Shown: positions 11,460 through 26,010, numbered from the stretch's first letter. The stretch: DNA of 64,000 nucleotides from Isoetes taiwanensis (GCA_021234155.1 JAJEKV010000050.1:5977199-6041198); one strand, 5' to 3'. Numbers and translations: made by a program. Notes: a model not told the origin generated them from the letters alone.

Positions 11460-12390
11460 TCTCTCTTTCTTTATTCTTGAACAACCTGTTAGAGAGAGAA
11501 AATAATAATACAAATTAGATGTTATTGAGACACGTACTGACATACATACAAAACACACACATATAACATATATAGACATGTAAAGGAACATATCATCAAC
11601 AGAGCTATAGCAGGAGGAAGAGAATATCAATTACACAAAAATTACTAAGTGTATTAATGCTTATCTACTTAGAGGGCCTAAGACGATTGGAGACCAGCTA
11701 TGGCATAAACAAATATCTTAGAAACTGTAGGGGTAAACACACAAGAAGCTAGGAAGGATAAGAATTTTGCCTTCTCGTCCAACTTGGCATCTACATTTTG
11801 AGAATGAAGAAAGGCACTCTGAATAACAAATAAACACTTAACGACTTGCAATAAGAAATGATATAATGGTATAATAGATTGAAGAAAAGAATGATATAGC
11901 GGTATAGAAAATTCAATGGCAGAAAAAAAGTACCTCCGAGATGCTGCTCCTTAAACATTTTGTTGCATATGTTGCTACTCCTATTCCGTAATTCTCACAA
12001 AGGGTTCCAAGTTAGACTCAACAAGGAGGAAAAACTGACAAGTAAAAATCATAGGGAGGTAAGAGGCGAATTTCATCAGGCCTCCAAGATCAGGCCTCTA
12101 ATACTGGAACTTTAGAATTTAGGCAGAATATTGCAACCTAATCGTTGCAAATAAGTTGCACTTGGCCGCCATCTGAAGGATGGATTCTACCTGCGAGACG
12201 AAAAAAATGAACCAAGACTGATAGAAGAAGATTCGCTTTTGAAAAAGGCAGTGGGACATAAGCACATCAAAAACGACAAAACGGAAGGAAGGGGTTGAAA
12301 CCTAGGTTAGAAGCAGATCTGCGTTGATTCATACTTCACCATGGCAGAGAAACTCTAAAATGAAAGAACACATTGCACTTTAGTAAATGA
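11460..12390. other. Non-coding part of R copy A
   Basis: No gene is visible. The segment is conserved in copies B (37,060-37,970) and C (48,600-48,955 plus 53,600-54,165). The LINE of copy C sits at the point equivalent to about 12,020. Confidence 0.6.
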
Positions 12391-12399
12391 GAGAATATC

Positions 12400-14213
12400 A
12401 TAGCCACATCGATAAATATAAATAGAAGTTCAATGACTTACAGTCCAGCATTTGAGCACATGCCCATAATCTGTAATCAAATATGCAGATGATTCCAGTA
12501 TGCTTGATGCCATTTACGAAAAGAAACGGAAGCAGGACATGGCCATTAAAGGAAAAAGCCTGAGGCATGGCCATTTGCTTTTGCCTAGGTCTGTGGAAGA
12601 TTAGATGAAAATGCAAAGTGGCTAACGAAGCTCCTTGCTATGCAGACTCCGAAGCAATAGGCAGACAAAAAATGCCTTTCAACTCCGTTAAACCACTTGA
12701 TTCGCTGTTGAGATCAAGGGGCTCAATCGGGATCTCACTTCGCTGACGAAAGGTTACAATAAACTCTTGCAGAGCTGCACCATCTGTAAAGTATTGAGAT
12801 GAGCCCAATACAAGCCAGATATGATGCCGCAAAGTTGCATCAGAAAAGTTTTCAGGAAGACAACTATCCAATGTTATATTTTGTTATATGATATCATCAC
12901 CACTGAGCTCATCCTTGTCTAAAGACACTTTACTAGCAACCTCAGTTAGACGTCCTAGTTGGTCATTAGAGTCCGGTATATCTAAAAGTGGAAAACCACG
13001 GTCCCAAAGCTTCAAGACTAGAGACCTATCATCTTGGCATCCAAAACGGATGAAGTCCATCATGTCATGCAGAAGCAAGCAGTTGAAAATCAATACGACT
13101 GATTTCTTCCTGATATTTCTGAAATATACACTTGAGAATACAGAACCTCCAAAGTATTTCCTGACAGGGATTTTTCAAGCTGGAAAACAAAATCATAAAG
13201 GAGCAACACTTTCGGGATACGAGCCAAGGAATATGGAAAATGCAATTGGCCTTAAACTTGTCCTTAATGTATTCACAAGCCTTTGATTAAGGTAGTAGAA
13301 AGATGAAGTTTGGTCTTGAAGCTTGCAAACATATAATATCTTGCCAGCAGTTTGTCAGCTCAGCGTTTGATATAAAACCCAGATGTTCTAAATTTGATTG
13401 CAGAGAATACAGATTGGCATATGCTCCTTCCAACTTTGAACTGTCAATACCATCACTGTGCATGGCAAGTAGTACGAGCAGACGGAATCTCACCTGCAGA
13501 TACTCATCATCATCAAAATTTTCAAATTCCTTGATATTGCCACTATATTCAGTATGGCTAGGATCATAACCAAGTCCCAAATGCAAAGCTGGACAGAAAA
13601 AGGATGTGCCTGTTTAGAAAAGATACCAAGGATCTATAAAACAATAAAAATATGGATCACGACTGATATACCTTCCCTGAGTTCAAGAACTTAGTGTTCC
13701 ATGTTTCCTGTGCATGTCTCTCTTGAGTTGAATGTTTCTTTACCAATAAGGATGCCATCTGTTAAGCATGGATCTTCTGCCCCTTGGCACAGGTACATTT
13801 TAACAGAACAATCTTCCTGCCTCAAAACTGCAATATCCAACATGTCACGAACCATAGATTCTACACTGGGATTCTCATAAGCGTGTTCTGAAAGAACGCT
13901 AGGCAAAGGCTTCTTTATCCTATCTGAGCATTTTATTCCAAGAAGATGAAGGAATCGGTGCAACCAAACAAACGCGGAAGAAAGGAGATGCCCGAGCCAT
14001 ATTAGTTACCTTCAATTTCGATCTCGAATGCCGCCCACAAACGAAGAGGGAAAAAGGAAAGGGAAAAAAGACCTGACTGACCAAGAGACGCCTCAGAAAG
14101 AATGCGAAGCTGAGGAAATCCATCTGACTTGTCGTATCTCTGAACCCGTTTCTTGAAATACGTGGAATTTTATAAACTCTAGGATTAGTATCTAACGGTT
14201 TGAAATACAACAC
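12400..14213 (-). pseudogene. Unidentified host gene fragment, copy A
   Basis: At least five protein-like blocks lie in order on the minus strand: FKPLDTNPRVYKIPR and MDFLSFAFFLRR (about 14,213-14,110), HRFLHLLGIKCSDRIKKPLP through GILIGKETFNSRETC (13,960-13,700), GLGYDPSHTEYSGNIKEFENFDDDEYLQVRF (13,586-13,370), LLLHDMMDFIRFGCQDDRSLV (13,093-12,890) and FSDATLRHHIWLVLGSSQYF (12,871-12,650). Splice-like borders separate them. The hydrophobic, helical character suggests a folded cytosolic protein. I do not recognise the family. Parts recur at 39,362-39,998 and 47,735-48,320, both inverted. No complete frame is visible. Confidence 0.6.
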
Positions 14214-14392
14214 GTCATCTCCATGTCAGAAATACTGATGTGGACATGCGACGTGGATAGGCTAAAAATGCAGGAAGGGGTGTAGGCTTGGTGGATAGGC
14301 TAATAAAAATGCAGGAAGGGGTGTAGGCTTGGTAGGGCTGGTGTGCTAATAATAATAATAATTTTGATAAAAGACATTTCGTATGTCTTTAC

Positions 14393-16041
14393 TGTGACGG
14401 GCCTGGCCAGTTAACCTCTCGGTAACTGGAGATCCCATCAATCTCGACCATTGGATCTACTTAAGCTTAAAAACTTAAGAAATTAACGCATGCATGCTTA
14501 GGTAAAGAATTTAATCTTTGTATATACTCTAAGGTCCCAAAGATATACTTGCCATTGCTTAGCAATAACCCCGCACAACAATGAATGTTCTTACAATTAT
14601 AGCTTCAAGCCAATATATAATGATAATAGTAAACAAGTTATTTAACTGGCAATCCACACTTCTACTCTCGTCTTCCCGAAGCTTGACTACTTTCTAGAGC
14701 ATCTCGCACCTCTGCTTACACCATCAACCACAGGGTTAGTCACATGGACTAAGTGGGGATCGGGGATCTAGGATGTCTAGCATCAACAATACAAAGCATT
14801 AACCTAGAACAACAACCTAGCCTCACCGTAGCCTCGCCCCTGCAATCCAAGTTACTAGTCCAACAAGCATACCCACAATTGTACCATGAATATCCATTAT
14901 AAGCATGACCATTGCAACTTAATTCCAATATTCAAAACCACATATATAATAACCAAGCAATCATAGCATCAACATTGCAACCAATATTCCTCTGGGTCTG
15001 AGCAAGGTCAACTCGGCTGATCAGGCCAGTGACATAGAGGCGGGGTAACCACGTGTACACACACCCATCCACGCCAAGGCCCAAAGATTGGAGGACCACT
15101 TAACTGTGCATGACGTTGTACCATACGGTACCAACGCCCGATGTTCAAATAATACCATTTACATAGCACTGTGCAATAACCGCGAGTCTAGACCATCGCA
15201 CCTAGACTCCGGCCCCAGAGGTCTATATCAAAGAATTATACTACACATAGATCACAAAACTATGAATTCCACCCAATATCAACTAGGCACATTTCCATAT
15301 CAAATTTACCTTAGAAATTCCATAATTTACACCTCATGCAACAAAGGAAGTCCAGTTATACACTCGTATAAACATTACTATCTCTACCGTGCAACATGCA
15401 ATGCCCGGTGCTTAAGCAAAATACAAACTTCACTAATATCTTATTACTTTTAACTAGATCAACTTCCTTCAAATTACTACTTATGACGATGGCTTAACCC
15501 TGCTAACTAGTTTATTAATTCCTCAAGACCTGTTTCGCCTAGTAATACCCCTAGCATATATTTTCCCTTTGCTAATTTAGTTATTTCCAAGGGTTTAGAT
15601 ATACAACTAGCTACCTTGTTAAACTACACATCACGTAATCATAAACACCAGAAAACCCCAGGTGTAAGGCTTGATCCCCACCTGGAAATCCTGCTTGCTT
15701 CTTCTTCGCACTCCCCAAAGAACGCTCCCCGGATCTGCGACGCTAACTCGCTCCTTCAGCAATCCATCTGCAATCTATCTCCTTCCGAATGCTTCACCAT
15801 CACATAAAAGACTTCTTTCCCATGGAAAACTCCTTCCCCAGAAATCAAGAATAATATTGTTGCGCTTATATAACCTAGCAATGCCCTTGCATGCATGTAT
15901 GCACACACTGCATGCATGGACACATTGCATGCATGTATTCCTAGCACATAATCATTTATTTTACCATTGAAAATGCACTCTTATATAATGGCAACGTTAC
16001 TTACATCTTAATGTGGGTGCTAGGTTGCTAGGTCCGTTACA
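14393..16041 (-). repeat. 3' LTR of the LARD-like element
   Basis: This 1649-bp LTR has TG...CA ends with the inverted tips TGTGACGG / CCGTTACA. In element orientation this is the downstream LTR, preceded by the polypurine tract. Confidence 0.9.
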
Positions 16042-16062
16042 GTCTCCCCTCCAAAAATTCAA
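16042..16062 (-). other. Polypurine tract of the LARD-like element
   Basis: On the minus strand TTTTTGGAGGGGAGAC directly abuts the 3' LTR, the expected plus-strand priming site. Confidence 0.75.
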
Positions 16063-18204
16063 CCCATGTCCTCATGGGTGCATCTTAGAGCACTCATGAA
16101 AAATCTAGTTTGTATCTCCCTTTGTGACATCTTCCTTGGAACAAACCCAACCATTGATCTAAAAGTAATTTTTATAGTCTGCCTCCTTAATTCCTCGGGT
16201 CTCTTCCCTTTATGCCTTCACATCTTAATAGCATACTCCCAAATGAATACAATTTTGTCCCTTAGAACTGACCCATCCTTGTCAAACACAATTGCTTAGC
16301 CTTCCAATCCAAGATGATGCCTCTCCAAACTTGAAAGTTCAAAGCTAGCTTCATACAAGTAATTTAAGCTAAAGGAAAGACACATATTAGATAGCTCCGA
16401 TGCACGACCTTTCTAACATTCAATTTAACATACTGCCAAGTCTAGAACTAACTCAAATATTATAACTATACTCTATGCATCAGAAAGAGGAACATACATA
16501 TTCAAATCAATTAATAAACGTAATGCAATTAATGCAACTTTTCATAAAGAAGGTACGTGCCATAGAAAAAAAACCCCACCATTCCAAAGAGATACTCAGG
16601 TCGAACTAGATATGTAATCTCTCGAGACTTCTTGGGTGGCCAAATCCAAAAAGTAACAAGCGAAATGCATAATCAAGTCCCCCAGTCTGGGTATCGTATA
16701 GCTAGGTAACATACTTAAGTTGATACAAGGGATCCCATAAGAATTATAACCCATGGTACAGAGAATTTCTCTACGAGTTCATCCAATGACATTGAAGTAT
16801 CCTAGGCTATACACTTGACCTCTATATTTAGCCTACTTCCATGCATATTACTCCATCACACTGGTTAGCCTTTCAACAAGATTTTATAGGCATCAATTGC
16901 CGTTAATTTCAATGAAACTCTTACTTCATGTATTTCGCTCACAACTTCAATCCTTTGACTATATCCTTAATCAACTAATGCAATCACCATCCCTCCTTTG
17001 ATCTACAATCACTTTTAGCATGCCAAATAATTACGATACATGGAAGCACCATTACTAGATGTGCTTACAACTCTTCTATTACATTCTAAGATTTTCAAAA
17101 ATGGCACTTCCCCATGTCTATACATTCCCCTCTGCCTTTTATCTCATGTCTGGGCTTTATCTGACAACTCTTTCATTCAACTTCATGGTTTACCTACTAC
17201 CACAATTAAATATGTTATTCCTCTATTCATCGTCTCCTTCTTCCTTATCCATAAGATGGATAACATTGTTCAATCTTGGCCAATCAATTCTTCAATCTGC
17301 CATAATTTAAGTGGATATCATTCTCTAAATATAAATGCATAACCTGACCACTTTGTTCCATTAAATGCTTTCTTATACTCCAAGATTTTTTTTTTTCAAG
17401 GCCAAGAACTTTTTCAAGGCTTTCACCGACTATTCTAGCCATAACCCTAAGGCTAACAAGTTTATAGACCTCAAGTAGGACCATGATGTAATCATGACAT
17501 TTCCTTCTACGTCACAAATCTGCTATTTACACATGAGCTTCAATCCAACTATCATGTCAATCTTATTTCATAACCATATCTAAGCATTCTCAAAATTTGT
17601 CTTATAACCACCGTGTTGTAACCTTATCCAACCATAGCCTGAATGCTATCAACTTAGAAACTTATTGTTATTTTACCACTGGATATCAATATATGGATTC
17701 TGCCTGGTTTTCTCAATTTTAGCTTCAAAAGAATGCACCTAACATCACATCAAGAATCTTATTCATCCGATATAGTGAGATGAACCTTCCTTGAATATCA
17801 TAGGCATTATATATCATGCACTGCTTATTCTAAATTTTCTTGCCACCAGAGTATACTACTACGAGATCACATCTACATTATAAGAAGTGGTTATTAAAGT
17901 GAAACGCAATACCTGTAACTTAATCTCCCTCAAGCATCACTTCCATGTTATGCACACATTGGCAACCCTAAATAAAAGTTAGCCCCTTGATGACATACAT
18001 TTTCTAGCTTATCTGCTTTGCAGGATAGAAACTCAACCAAGATTATAGAAATACCATGTAATCAATTTCATATACCTTCATAAAACAATCACGCCTCCTC
18101 TAAGGCCATCATCTCCACATATATTCAATTGAATACTATTAGCATAATCCAAAAACCTCAACTTGAATCTAGACTTCGCTATCATACATCCAAGGATCCA
18201 ACTA
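16063..18204 (-). other. Internal region of the LARD-like element
   Basis: This is an AT-rich stretch of ~2.1 kb with only short open frames (100 codons or fewer) and no motif of any retroelement protein. Confidence 0.7.
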
Positions 18205-18217
18205 GGCTCTGATACCA
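18205..18217 (-). other. Primer-binding site for initiator tRNA-Met
   Basis: The minus strand reads TGGTATCAGAGCC, complementary to the 3' end of plant initiator tRNA-Met, two bases inside the 5' LTR. Confidence 0.9.
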
Positions 18218-18219
18218 AC

Positions 18220-19862
18220 TGTGACGGGCCTGGCCAGTTAACCTCTCGGTAACTGGAGATCCCATCAATCTCGACCATTGGATCTACTTAAGCTTAAAAA
18301 CTTAAGAAATTAACGCATGCATGCTTAGGTAAAGAATTTAATCTTTGTATATACTCTAAGGTCCCAAAGATATACTTGCCATTGCTTAGCAATAACCCCG
18401 CACAACAATGAATGTTCTTACAATTATAGCTTCAAGCCAATATATAATGATAATAGTAAACAAGTTATTTAACTGGCAATCCACACTTCTACTCTCGTCT
18501 TCCCGAAGCTTGACTACTTTCTAGAGCATCTCGCACCTCAGCTTACACCATCAACCACGGGGTTAGTCACATGGACTAAGTGGGGATCGGGGATCTAGGA
18601 TGTCTAGCATCAACAATACAAAGCATTAACCTAGAACAACAACCTAGCCTCACCGTAGCCTCGCCCCTGCAATCCAAGTTACTAGTCCAACAAGCATACC
18701 CACAATTGTACCATGAATATCCATTATAAGCATGACCATTGCAACTTAATTCCAATATTCAAAACCACATATATAATAACCAAGCAATCATAGCATCAAC
18801 ATTGCAACCAATATTCCTCTGGGTCTGAGCAAGGTCAACTCGGCTGATCAGGCCAGTGACATAGAGGCGGGGTAACCACGTGTGTACACACCCATCCACG
18901 CTGGCCCAAAGATGGAGGACCACTTAATCGGTGCATGACGTTGTACCATACGGTACCAACGCCCGATGTTCAAATAATACCATTTACATAGCACAGGTAA
19001 TAATAAGCGAAGTCTAGACCATCGCACCTAGACTCCGCCCCGAGGTCTATATCAAAGAATTATACTACACATAGATCACAAAACTATGAATTCCACCCAA
19101 TATCAACTAGGCACATTTCCATATCAAATTTACCTTAGAAATTTCATAATTTACACCTCATGCAACAAAGGAAGTCCAGTTATACACTCGTATAAACATT
19201 ACTATCTCTACCGCGGCAACATGCAATGCCCTGCTTAAGCAAAATACAAACTTCACTAATATCTTATTACTTTTAACTAGATCAACTTCCTTCAAATTAC
19301 TACTTATGACGATGGCTTAACCCTGCTAACTAGTTTATTAATTCCTGCACCCGTTCCCAGCTAGTAATACCCCTAGCATATATTTTCCCTTTGCTAATTT
19401 AGTTATTTCCAAGGGTTTAGATATACAACTAGCTACCTTGTTAAACTACACATCACGTAATCATAAACACCAGAAAACCCCAGGTGTAAGGCTTGATCCC
19501 CACCTGGAAATCCTGCTTGCTTCTTCTCAGACTCCCAAAGAACGCCCCGGATCTCGCAGACGCTAACTCGCCTCCTTCAAGAATCCATCTGCAATCTATC
19601 TCCTTCCGAATGCTTCACCATCACATAAAAGACTTCTTTCCCATGGAAAACTCCTTCCCCAGAAATCAAGAATAATATTGTTGCGCTTATATAACCTAGC
19701 AATGCCCTTGCATGCATGTATGCACACACTGCATGCATGGACACATTGCATGCATGTATTCCTAGCACATAATCATTTATTTTACCATTGAAAATGCACT
19801 CTTATATAATGGCAACGTTACTTACATCTTAATGTGGGTGCTAGGTTGCTAGGTCCGTTACA
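18220..19862 (-). repeat. 5' LTR of the LARD-like element
   Basis: This 1643-bp LTR pairs with the one at 14,393-16,041. The differences fall in a few short GC-rich clusters (for example near 18,900, 18,990-19,040, 19,215, 19,350 and 19,525-19,580), while long AT-rich stretches are identical. Confidence 0.9.
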
Positions 19863-19915
19863 TCTTTACAGAACTGTGCCCGTTCATACAGGTCAATACA
19901 TGTTCTAAACTGTAT

Positions 19916-21130
19916 GTTCTCAAGTATATCATTAGCCTATAAACTATGTAGGCTTATCATTTCGAACATCTATGCACGCTTATCGCTCAAACATGTGTCC
20001 AAATTTTACTTCAACTGAATGCCTTGTATAGATGGATAATCCAAAACGGAAGGATCTCACCAATATGTAAATCCTCCACAGAGTATAAGAGTGATTCTCT
20101 ATAATCATATCTTCAAGTCATCAATTTTGAAATAATACTTCTAAGAGATGAAGTCTTGATTACTTGCACCCAAACATCCCAAAGTTAGCAATAAACTCCA
20201 TGGCTTTTCACCCTTCACCTAAAAGATATTTAAAAATATCAACAAGGAATACCCATTTCCAAGAATGGAAACAAGTATAATCATTTTGGCATTTTCAGCC
20301 TGAACGATGCATTAGACAAGTACAGTAAAGGCCTAACATGTTACAGAATGAAAAATCATGTCAAACTTTTGGCAAGACACTGCATCTTGTAAATGTGTAG
20401 CAACTCAGTTGGCTTGTGTTTAAAGATGAGAACATAGAGCATTTTTAATAGAATCAAACCTGTGTTAGCATTCAGTATGCTTGTTTTCGATAGCAAGTTT
20501 GACATTTTTCCAAATCTATATGACAAAAATTAAAATGATTATGCACAAAAACTGTTTCAGATGCACTCCTCAAATGTCTAAAGCTCCAGTTGGGTGTTAA
20601 ATGCATTCACTTGTGCACAACCAAGATGTGGTCAAGAAGAATCTGTGACCATCATCAGCAAGTAGCTTTATGTGTGAAGCAAAGGTCCTGTAAGTGATCA
20701 AAATTTGCTTCCTTGTTGTTGCATATGCCAACACAATGGCAAAAACCAACAGTAGATTATGATTTATTGTTGGGAAACTATAGCCAGAATCTGAAAAGCC
20801 AGAAAGGGCCTGTAAATCCATCGTATACTGCATATGTGCCATCTCCATCTCATCTCCATTAACTAGTTGCAAATGAAAAAGTCATTATCTGCCAAATGCT
20901 AAGAAACGAAATTAGGCATCTGACATTCCGTTTCAGGACAAAGCCAATTTGAACAATTCGGCAACTCTATTTTGGAAAGCGACTTGCTCAAAAAAAGCAA
21001 AACCTACTCTTGTATTTAGGGCATAATCGGCTATGTTCTTGGCCGACAAATAAGGTCCGCAAACCCTAATCATAGAGCAACTTTCTACTTTTATTTCGAT
21101 AAAATAATTATAAAAGTAATTTTATGTGTA
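19916..21130. other. No recognisable gene
   Basis: This stretch is AT-rich. A ~91-codon open frame at 20,597-20,872 on the minus strand has no recognised family and is probably chance. Confidence 0.5.
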
Positions 21131-21134
21131 TCAA

Positions 21135-21240
21135 ATAATAGCTAGGCTATTTAGTGGGTAGCTAGTTTGTAGCCATCTAGACCAGGGTTCAAACCTACAT
21201 TATTTGAAACTCACAAAATAAATTTTTGGCTCCAACCATA
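21135..21240 (+). mobile_element. Possible tRNA-derived SINE fragment
   Basis: The text GTGGGTAGCTAGTTTG (box A-like) is followed ~25 bases later by GGGTTCAAACC (box B). No tail or target duplication was confirmed. Confidence 0.35.
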
Positions 21241-21394
21241 TCATGGCAATTTTGAAGCCATACAAGTTATGCATTCTATATAAAGTCATATATATGCTAG
21301 GTTTTGTATAAAGTGCATAAGACAGGTCCATACATGACCTTATCAACAGAGCCATATATCATGTGCACACGAGTAATGTTCCCAAGTATGTAGC

Positions 21395-21445
21395 CATCTT
21401 GGAATTTATTTAATTGCCATCTTGGAATTTCATTTAATCACAATA
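21395..21445. repeat. Short tandem duplication
   Basis: GCCATCTTGGAATTT and the following ATTTAAT-rich bases are repeated twice in a row. The rest of 21,240-21,900 shows no recognisable gene. Confidence 0.5.
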
Positions 21446-21907
21446 ATTGGATGCAAAAGTTATGCCAAAATCTAGCGTCCTCGTTCATTGCCATACTTAA
21501 GAGCGCCTCCCTCTCAGGAGGGCCACTAACCCAAATTTGAAACTGCCTCAATAAATTTGGCTAGGCATTAAAATGTTTGAGAAGTCAAAGCTATAAGCAA
21601 ATCCAAAATTGTTGCTACTTTGCATATATCCAAGATGGCTACTTCAACACTGGACACTTGCATCCTAGATAATGTGGTATACCCCAACTTGCAAAGTTTG
21701 GTGGTGGTCCAAAAGTTGCAAAGAAGACAAGGATGTTGGTGCAAAGTGTGGATCAAGACAAGAACCATTTGTTACATGGATGGACTTGACTATAGTATTA
21801 GTGTATGAAGATTGAATGACAACAAACAAAATAAAATATTCATTTAGACAATAACATAAGTTTGTGAGTTCTTTAATTCATTTGCACCATATAAGATTGT
21901 TCTTGTG

Positions 21908-22148
21908 TGCTCGCTCGCTCGCTGCGCTGCTCGCTCGCTCATGCTCGCCTCGCCTGCGCTGCTCGCTCGCTCGCTCGCATGCGTGCTCGCTCGCCTCGCT
22001 CGCTCGCGTGCGTGCGCTGCGTGCTCGCCTCGCTCGCGTCGTGCCTGCGCTCGCTCGCTCGCCTCGCCCGCGTCGTCGCCTCGCCTCGCCTCGCTCGCTC
22101 GTCGCCTGCCTCGCTGCGCTGCCTCGCGTGCCTGCTGCGTCGTGCGTG
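21908..22148. repeat. Cryptically simple CTCGC/TGCGC tract
   Basis: About 240 bp are built from GCTC, GCTCGC, CTCGC and TGCG units in irregular order. All three forward frames and one reverse frame are open, giving Arg/Ala/Ser-rich open frames that are by-products of the repeat. Confidence 0.85.
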
Positions 22149-22149
22149 C

Positions 22150-24000
<1,851 letters not shown>

Positions 24001-24117
24001 AATTGTGAATCCGGTAAGCATTTTTGCATTTCTTTACTTCAATTTGTGAAATGCTTTGTTAATAGGCACATTCTTAGCATCTGTCTGCTTGATAAATCAG
24101 GTACAAATAAGAACATG

Positions 24118-24635
24118 ATGAAGGCAACCAGATCGTCTTTGCCGAATGCTAAGAAGCCCTTTGTTCCCCCTAGGACCGAGAAATTGGCTCCAAGAAGAAC
24201 TAAGAGGATGATTGGATCAGTTTCCCAATCTGTGGCTATTGAGATAAATTTCGAGCTTGCAAGGGCTTCCAATTGCAATCTGAGGGGAAGGAAGAGGAAT
24301 CAGCCAGAAGATGGATTACCCGAGGTTCCTTCTGAACCCCTCCCCAATGATTTAGCCTTGGTCGGACAATGCAATCTCCACCATGCATGCTTTGATGAAG
24401 GAGTACAAGGTGCATAATAATGGAAGTATCAATCTTTCTTCAAGCCAATGGAGAGAGATTATGGTGAAATTGCAACCCACAGTTCATGGCCTTGAAGACT
24501 TGAGACAGTTAAGAAACAAGTGGGATAAATTGCAAATAAAATTCAGGGATGAGGAAGAAGCATCCGAAAGAACAGACTCTGAGCCATCTAGTTGGCCATA
24601 GTTTAAAGATATGGAAGATCTGATGGAGGTTTAAA
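24118..24635 (+). pseudogene. Myb/SANT-like (trihelix) protein fragment
   Basis: A basic N-terminal part (MKATRSSLPNAKKPF...APRRTKRM, from 24,118) is followed after a frame change by WSDNAISTMHALMKEY, then SSQWREIMVKLQ and LRQLRNKWDKLQIKFRD, stopping at 24,601. The spacing of Trp residues with a NKWDKL helix is typical of Myb/SANT-like DNA-binding domains of plant trihelix proteins and PIF/Harbinger accessory proteins. No transposase is nearby. It is cut on the right by repeat copy D. Confidence 0.5.
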
Positions 24636-24639
24636 GCTG

Positions 24640-25655
24640 AATTCCATTTTGTTCTGCACATATCATGTTATAAAAGCAAATAAGTAAAATTGAACAGAAT
24701 TGTTCCGTTTCATATAAGAAGTAAAAAGTGTAATAAATGTGGAAATCAGTTTTTTAAGTGCAACGAATGCATGCAGCCATTCGGCCTATACACAAAAGAT
24801 GAAATCCCCCAATACAAAACTATATAGCACTACTGAAGTTTCAAACAACTAAAAGACGCCAGAATTTGATGGCCGAGGCCAAACTACAATACAGCTTGAA
24901 ATGTCCTCGGAGAATTAGAAAACAAAGCTTGTCCTTGCAAGCATAGAATAAAAAAGAAAACAAAGCTTGTTCTAATATAGTATCCTCTCATAGAATATGT
25001 GACGGAGGCTTTATTCTAATATAGTGAAATCAGTGGACCGAAGTATAAGCATATTCTCTCATACAATATGTGACCGAAGTATTTTTTTTTTTTTTATCAA
25101 TACATGGAGGCTGGGCATATCCAAATAACTTCTTCCGGGAAATTTGTTCCGCAGAGTTTGGGCTAATCCCAATAATAAAAACTCCTGCCCCAAGGATTCG
25201 AAACTTTGGGTACTCGAATGAAACAATCTAGAAGGACAAATGCTCGATTTCAAAACTCGAGGACATACTGAGAAATTTATAACCAAACCATTCACACATA
25301 AACTCTGGAAAGAGAAAAACAATTTGAAGGGATTCTTACCAGGATCATCAAATAAAGCAACCAGCAAACAATCGATAAGTTTACAGGGATCACCAAATAA
25401 AACAAGCAGCAAACGATCGATAAGAAAAATCAGAACATACCTTCTAAGAAGCACAGCTACCGTTCCGACCTTGGCACTGAAAGCTCCCGCACTAAGCAAG
25501 CATGAGGCAGACGGAGAGGTGAATTCCGAATTGAAAGTGCTATCTATATATGTGGTTTTTGAATTAAGTCGGTGATTTAGATTTATTGACCGAAAGAAGG
25601 ATCGCAGGATGGACGCCAGATTGATTTGAAGAAGGCAACATGCATTTGCAGATAC
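24640..25655 (-). repeat. Repeat R, copy D (partial)
   Basis: This matches 8764-9770 of copy A. It starts a few bases inside isocitrate lyase exon 1 and covers only the upstream region, so it lacks all other isocitrate lyase exons. It ends abruptly after GCAGATACTT. Confidence 0.85.
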
Positions 25656-25857
25656 TTGTTTCTAAGAATAGCCAAATCATGTGAATGTGAAGGTCCCATT
25701 GTCATATATAGAACAAATGATTCTGACTACTTTCCTATTATTCTCTTGTCCCCCACTTTCCATGCTTTATTTTTGGAATCTGAAACAATAATGTTCTCTC
25801 TGATAAGAATTCTTCTAGCCACTTGGTTGTGTGAGCTTTTCAAATACTCCTCCAGAT
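25656..25857. other. No recognisable gene
   Basis: This is AT-rich sequence between copy D and the HUH-family terminal motif. Confidence 0.4.
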
Positions 25858-26010
25858 ACACTTCCAAAGAGGGAAGTTTTCATTTTATGTTTGAAGCCAT
25901 TGATGGGAGGCATATTCCCCCCTTTATGCCAAATCAAGGGCCTTCTGTTTTTTGAAGGCAAGGACCCATACAAATTTCAAAGGTGTAGAAGCACCACACA
26001 TCACCATTGA
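25858..26010 (-). repeat. 3'-terminal motif of the HUH element
   Basis: On the minus strand it reads CACCTTTGAAATTTGTATGG, later GGCATAAA and the CCTCCCATC block, then ATAAAATGAAAAC. It matches 5786-5900 and 6530-6640. It lies ~300 bp beyond the C-terminal coding part, which suggests the element's downstream end. Confidence 0.6.

Larger units (their letters stand above)
6650..14392. repeat. Repeat R, copy A (multi-gene segment)
   Basis: This segment recurs, with high similarity in non-coding parts, at 32,317-37,970 (B, same orientation), 47,735-60,960 (C, inverted, with insertions), 24,640-25,655 (D, partial) and 39,190-39,975 (partial, inverted). On the minus strand it carries an unidentified gene, an AMT2 exon and isocitrate lyase, all in the same direction. 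After the LTR retrotransposon it resumes at 19,863 and runs to about 19,915. No terminal inverted repeats or Helitron ends were found, so its mode of spread is unknown. Confidence 0.85.
14393..19862 (-). mobile_element. Non-coding LTR retrotransposon (LARD-like)
   Basis: The LTRs (14,393-16,041 and 18,220-19,862) begin TGTGACGG and end CCGTTACA on the plus strand. A tRNA-Met primer site beside the right LTR shows that the element is on the minus strand. The internal 2.18 kb has no recognisable gag, protease, RT, RNase H or integrase, so it would need enzymes from another element. The target copy TCTTTAC lies on both sides (14,386-14,392 and 19,863-19,869). The empty site is present at 39,190-39,260. 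The LTRs are almost identical except for short GC-rich clusters, pointing to a recent insertion. Confidence 0.9.

Noticed and set aside
6650-14392. Repeat R as one giant Helitron
   Set aside because: No TC start or hairpin-CTRR end at the copy borders I could compare; the copies also break at different places.
20597-20872. 91-codon minus-strand frame as a gene
   Set aside because: No motif, no conserved copy and no splice context.
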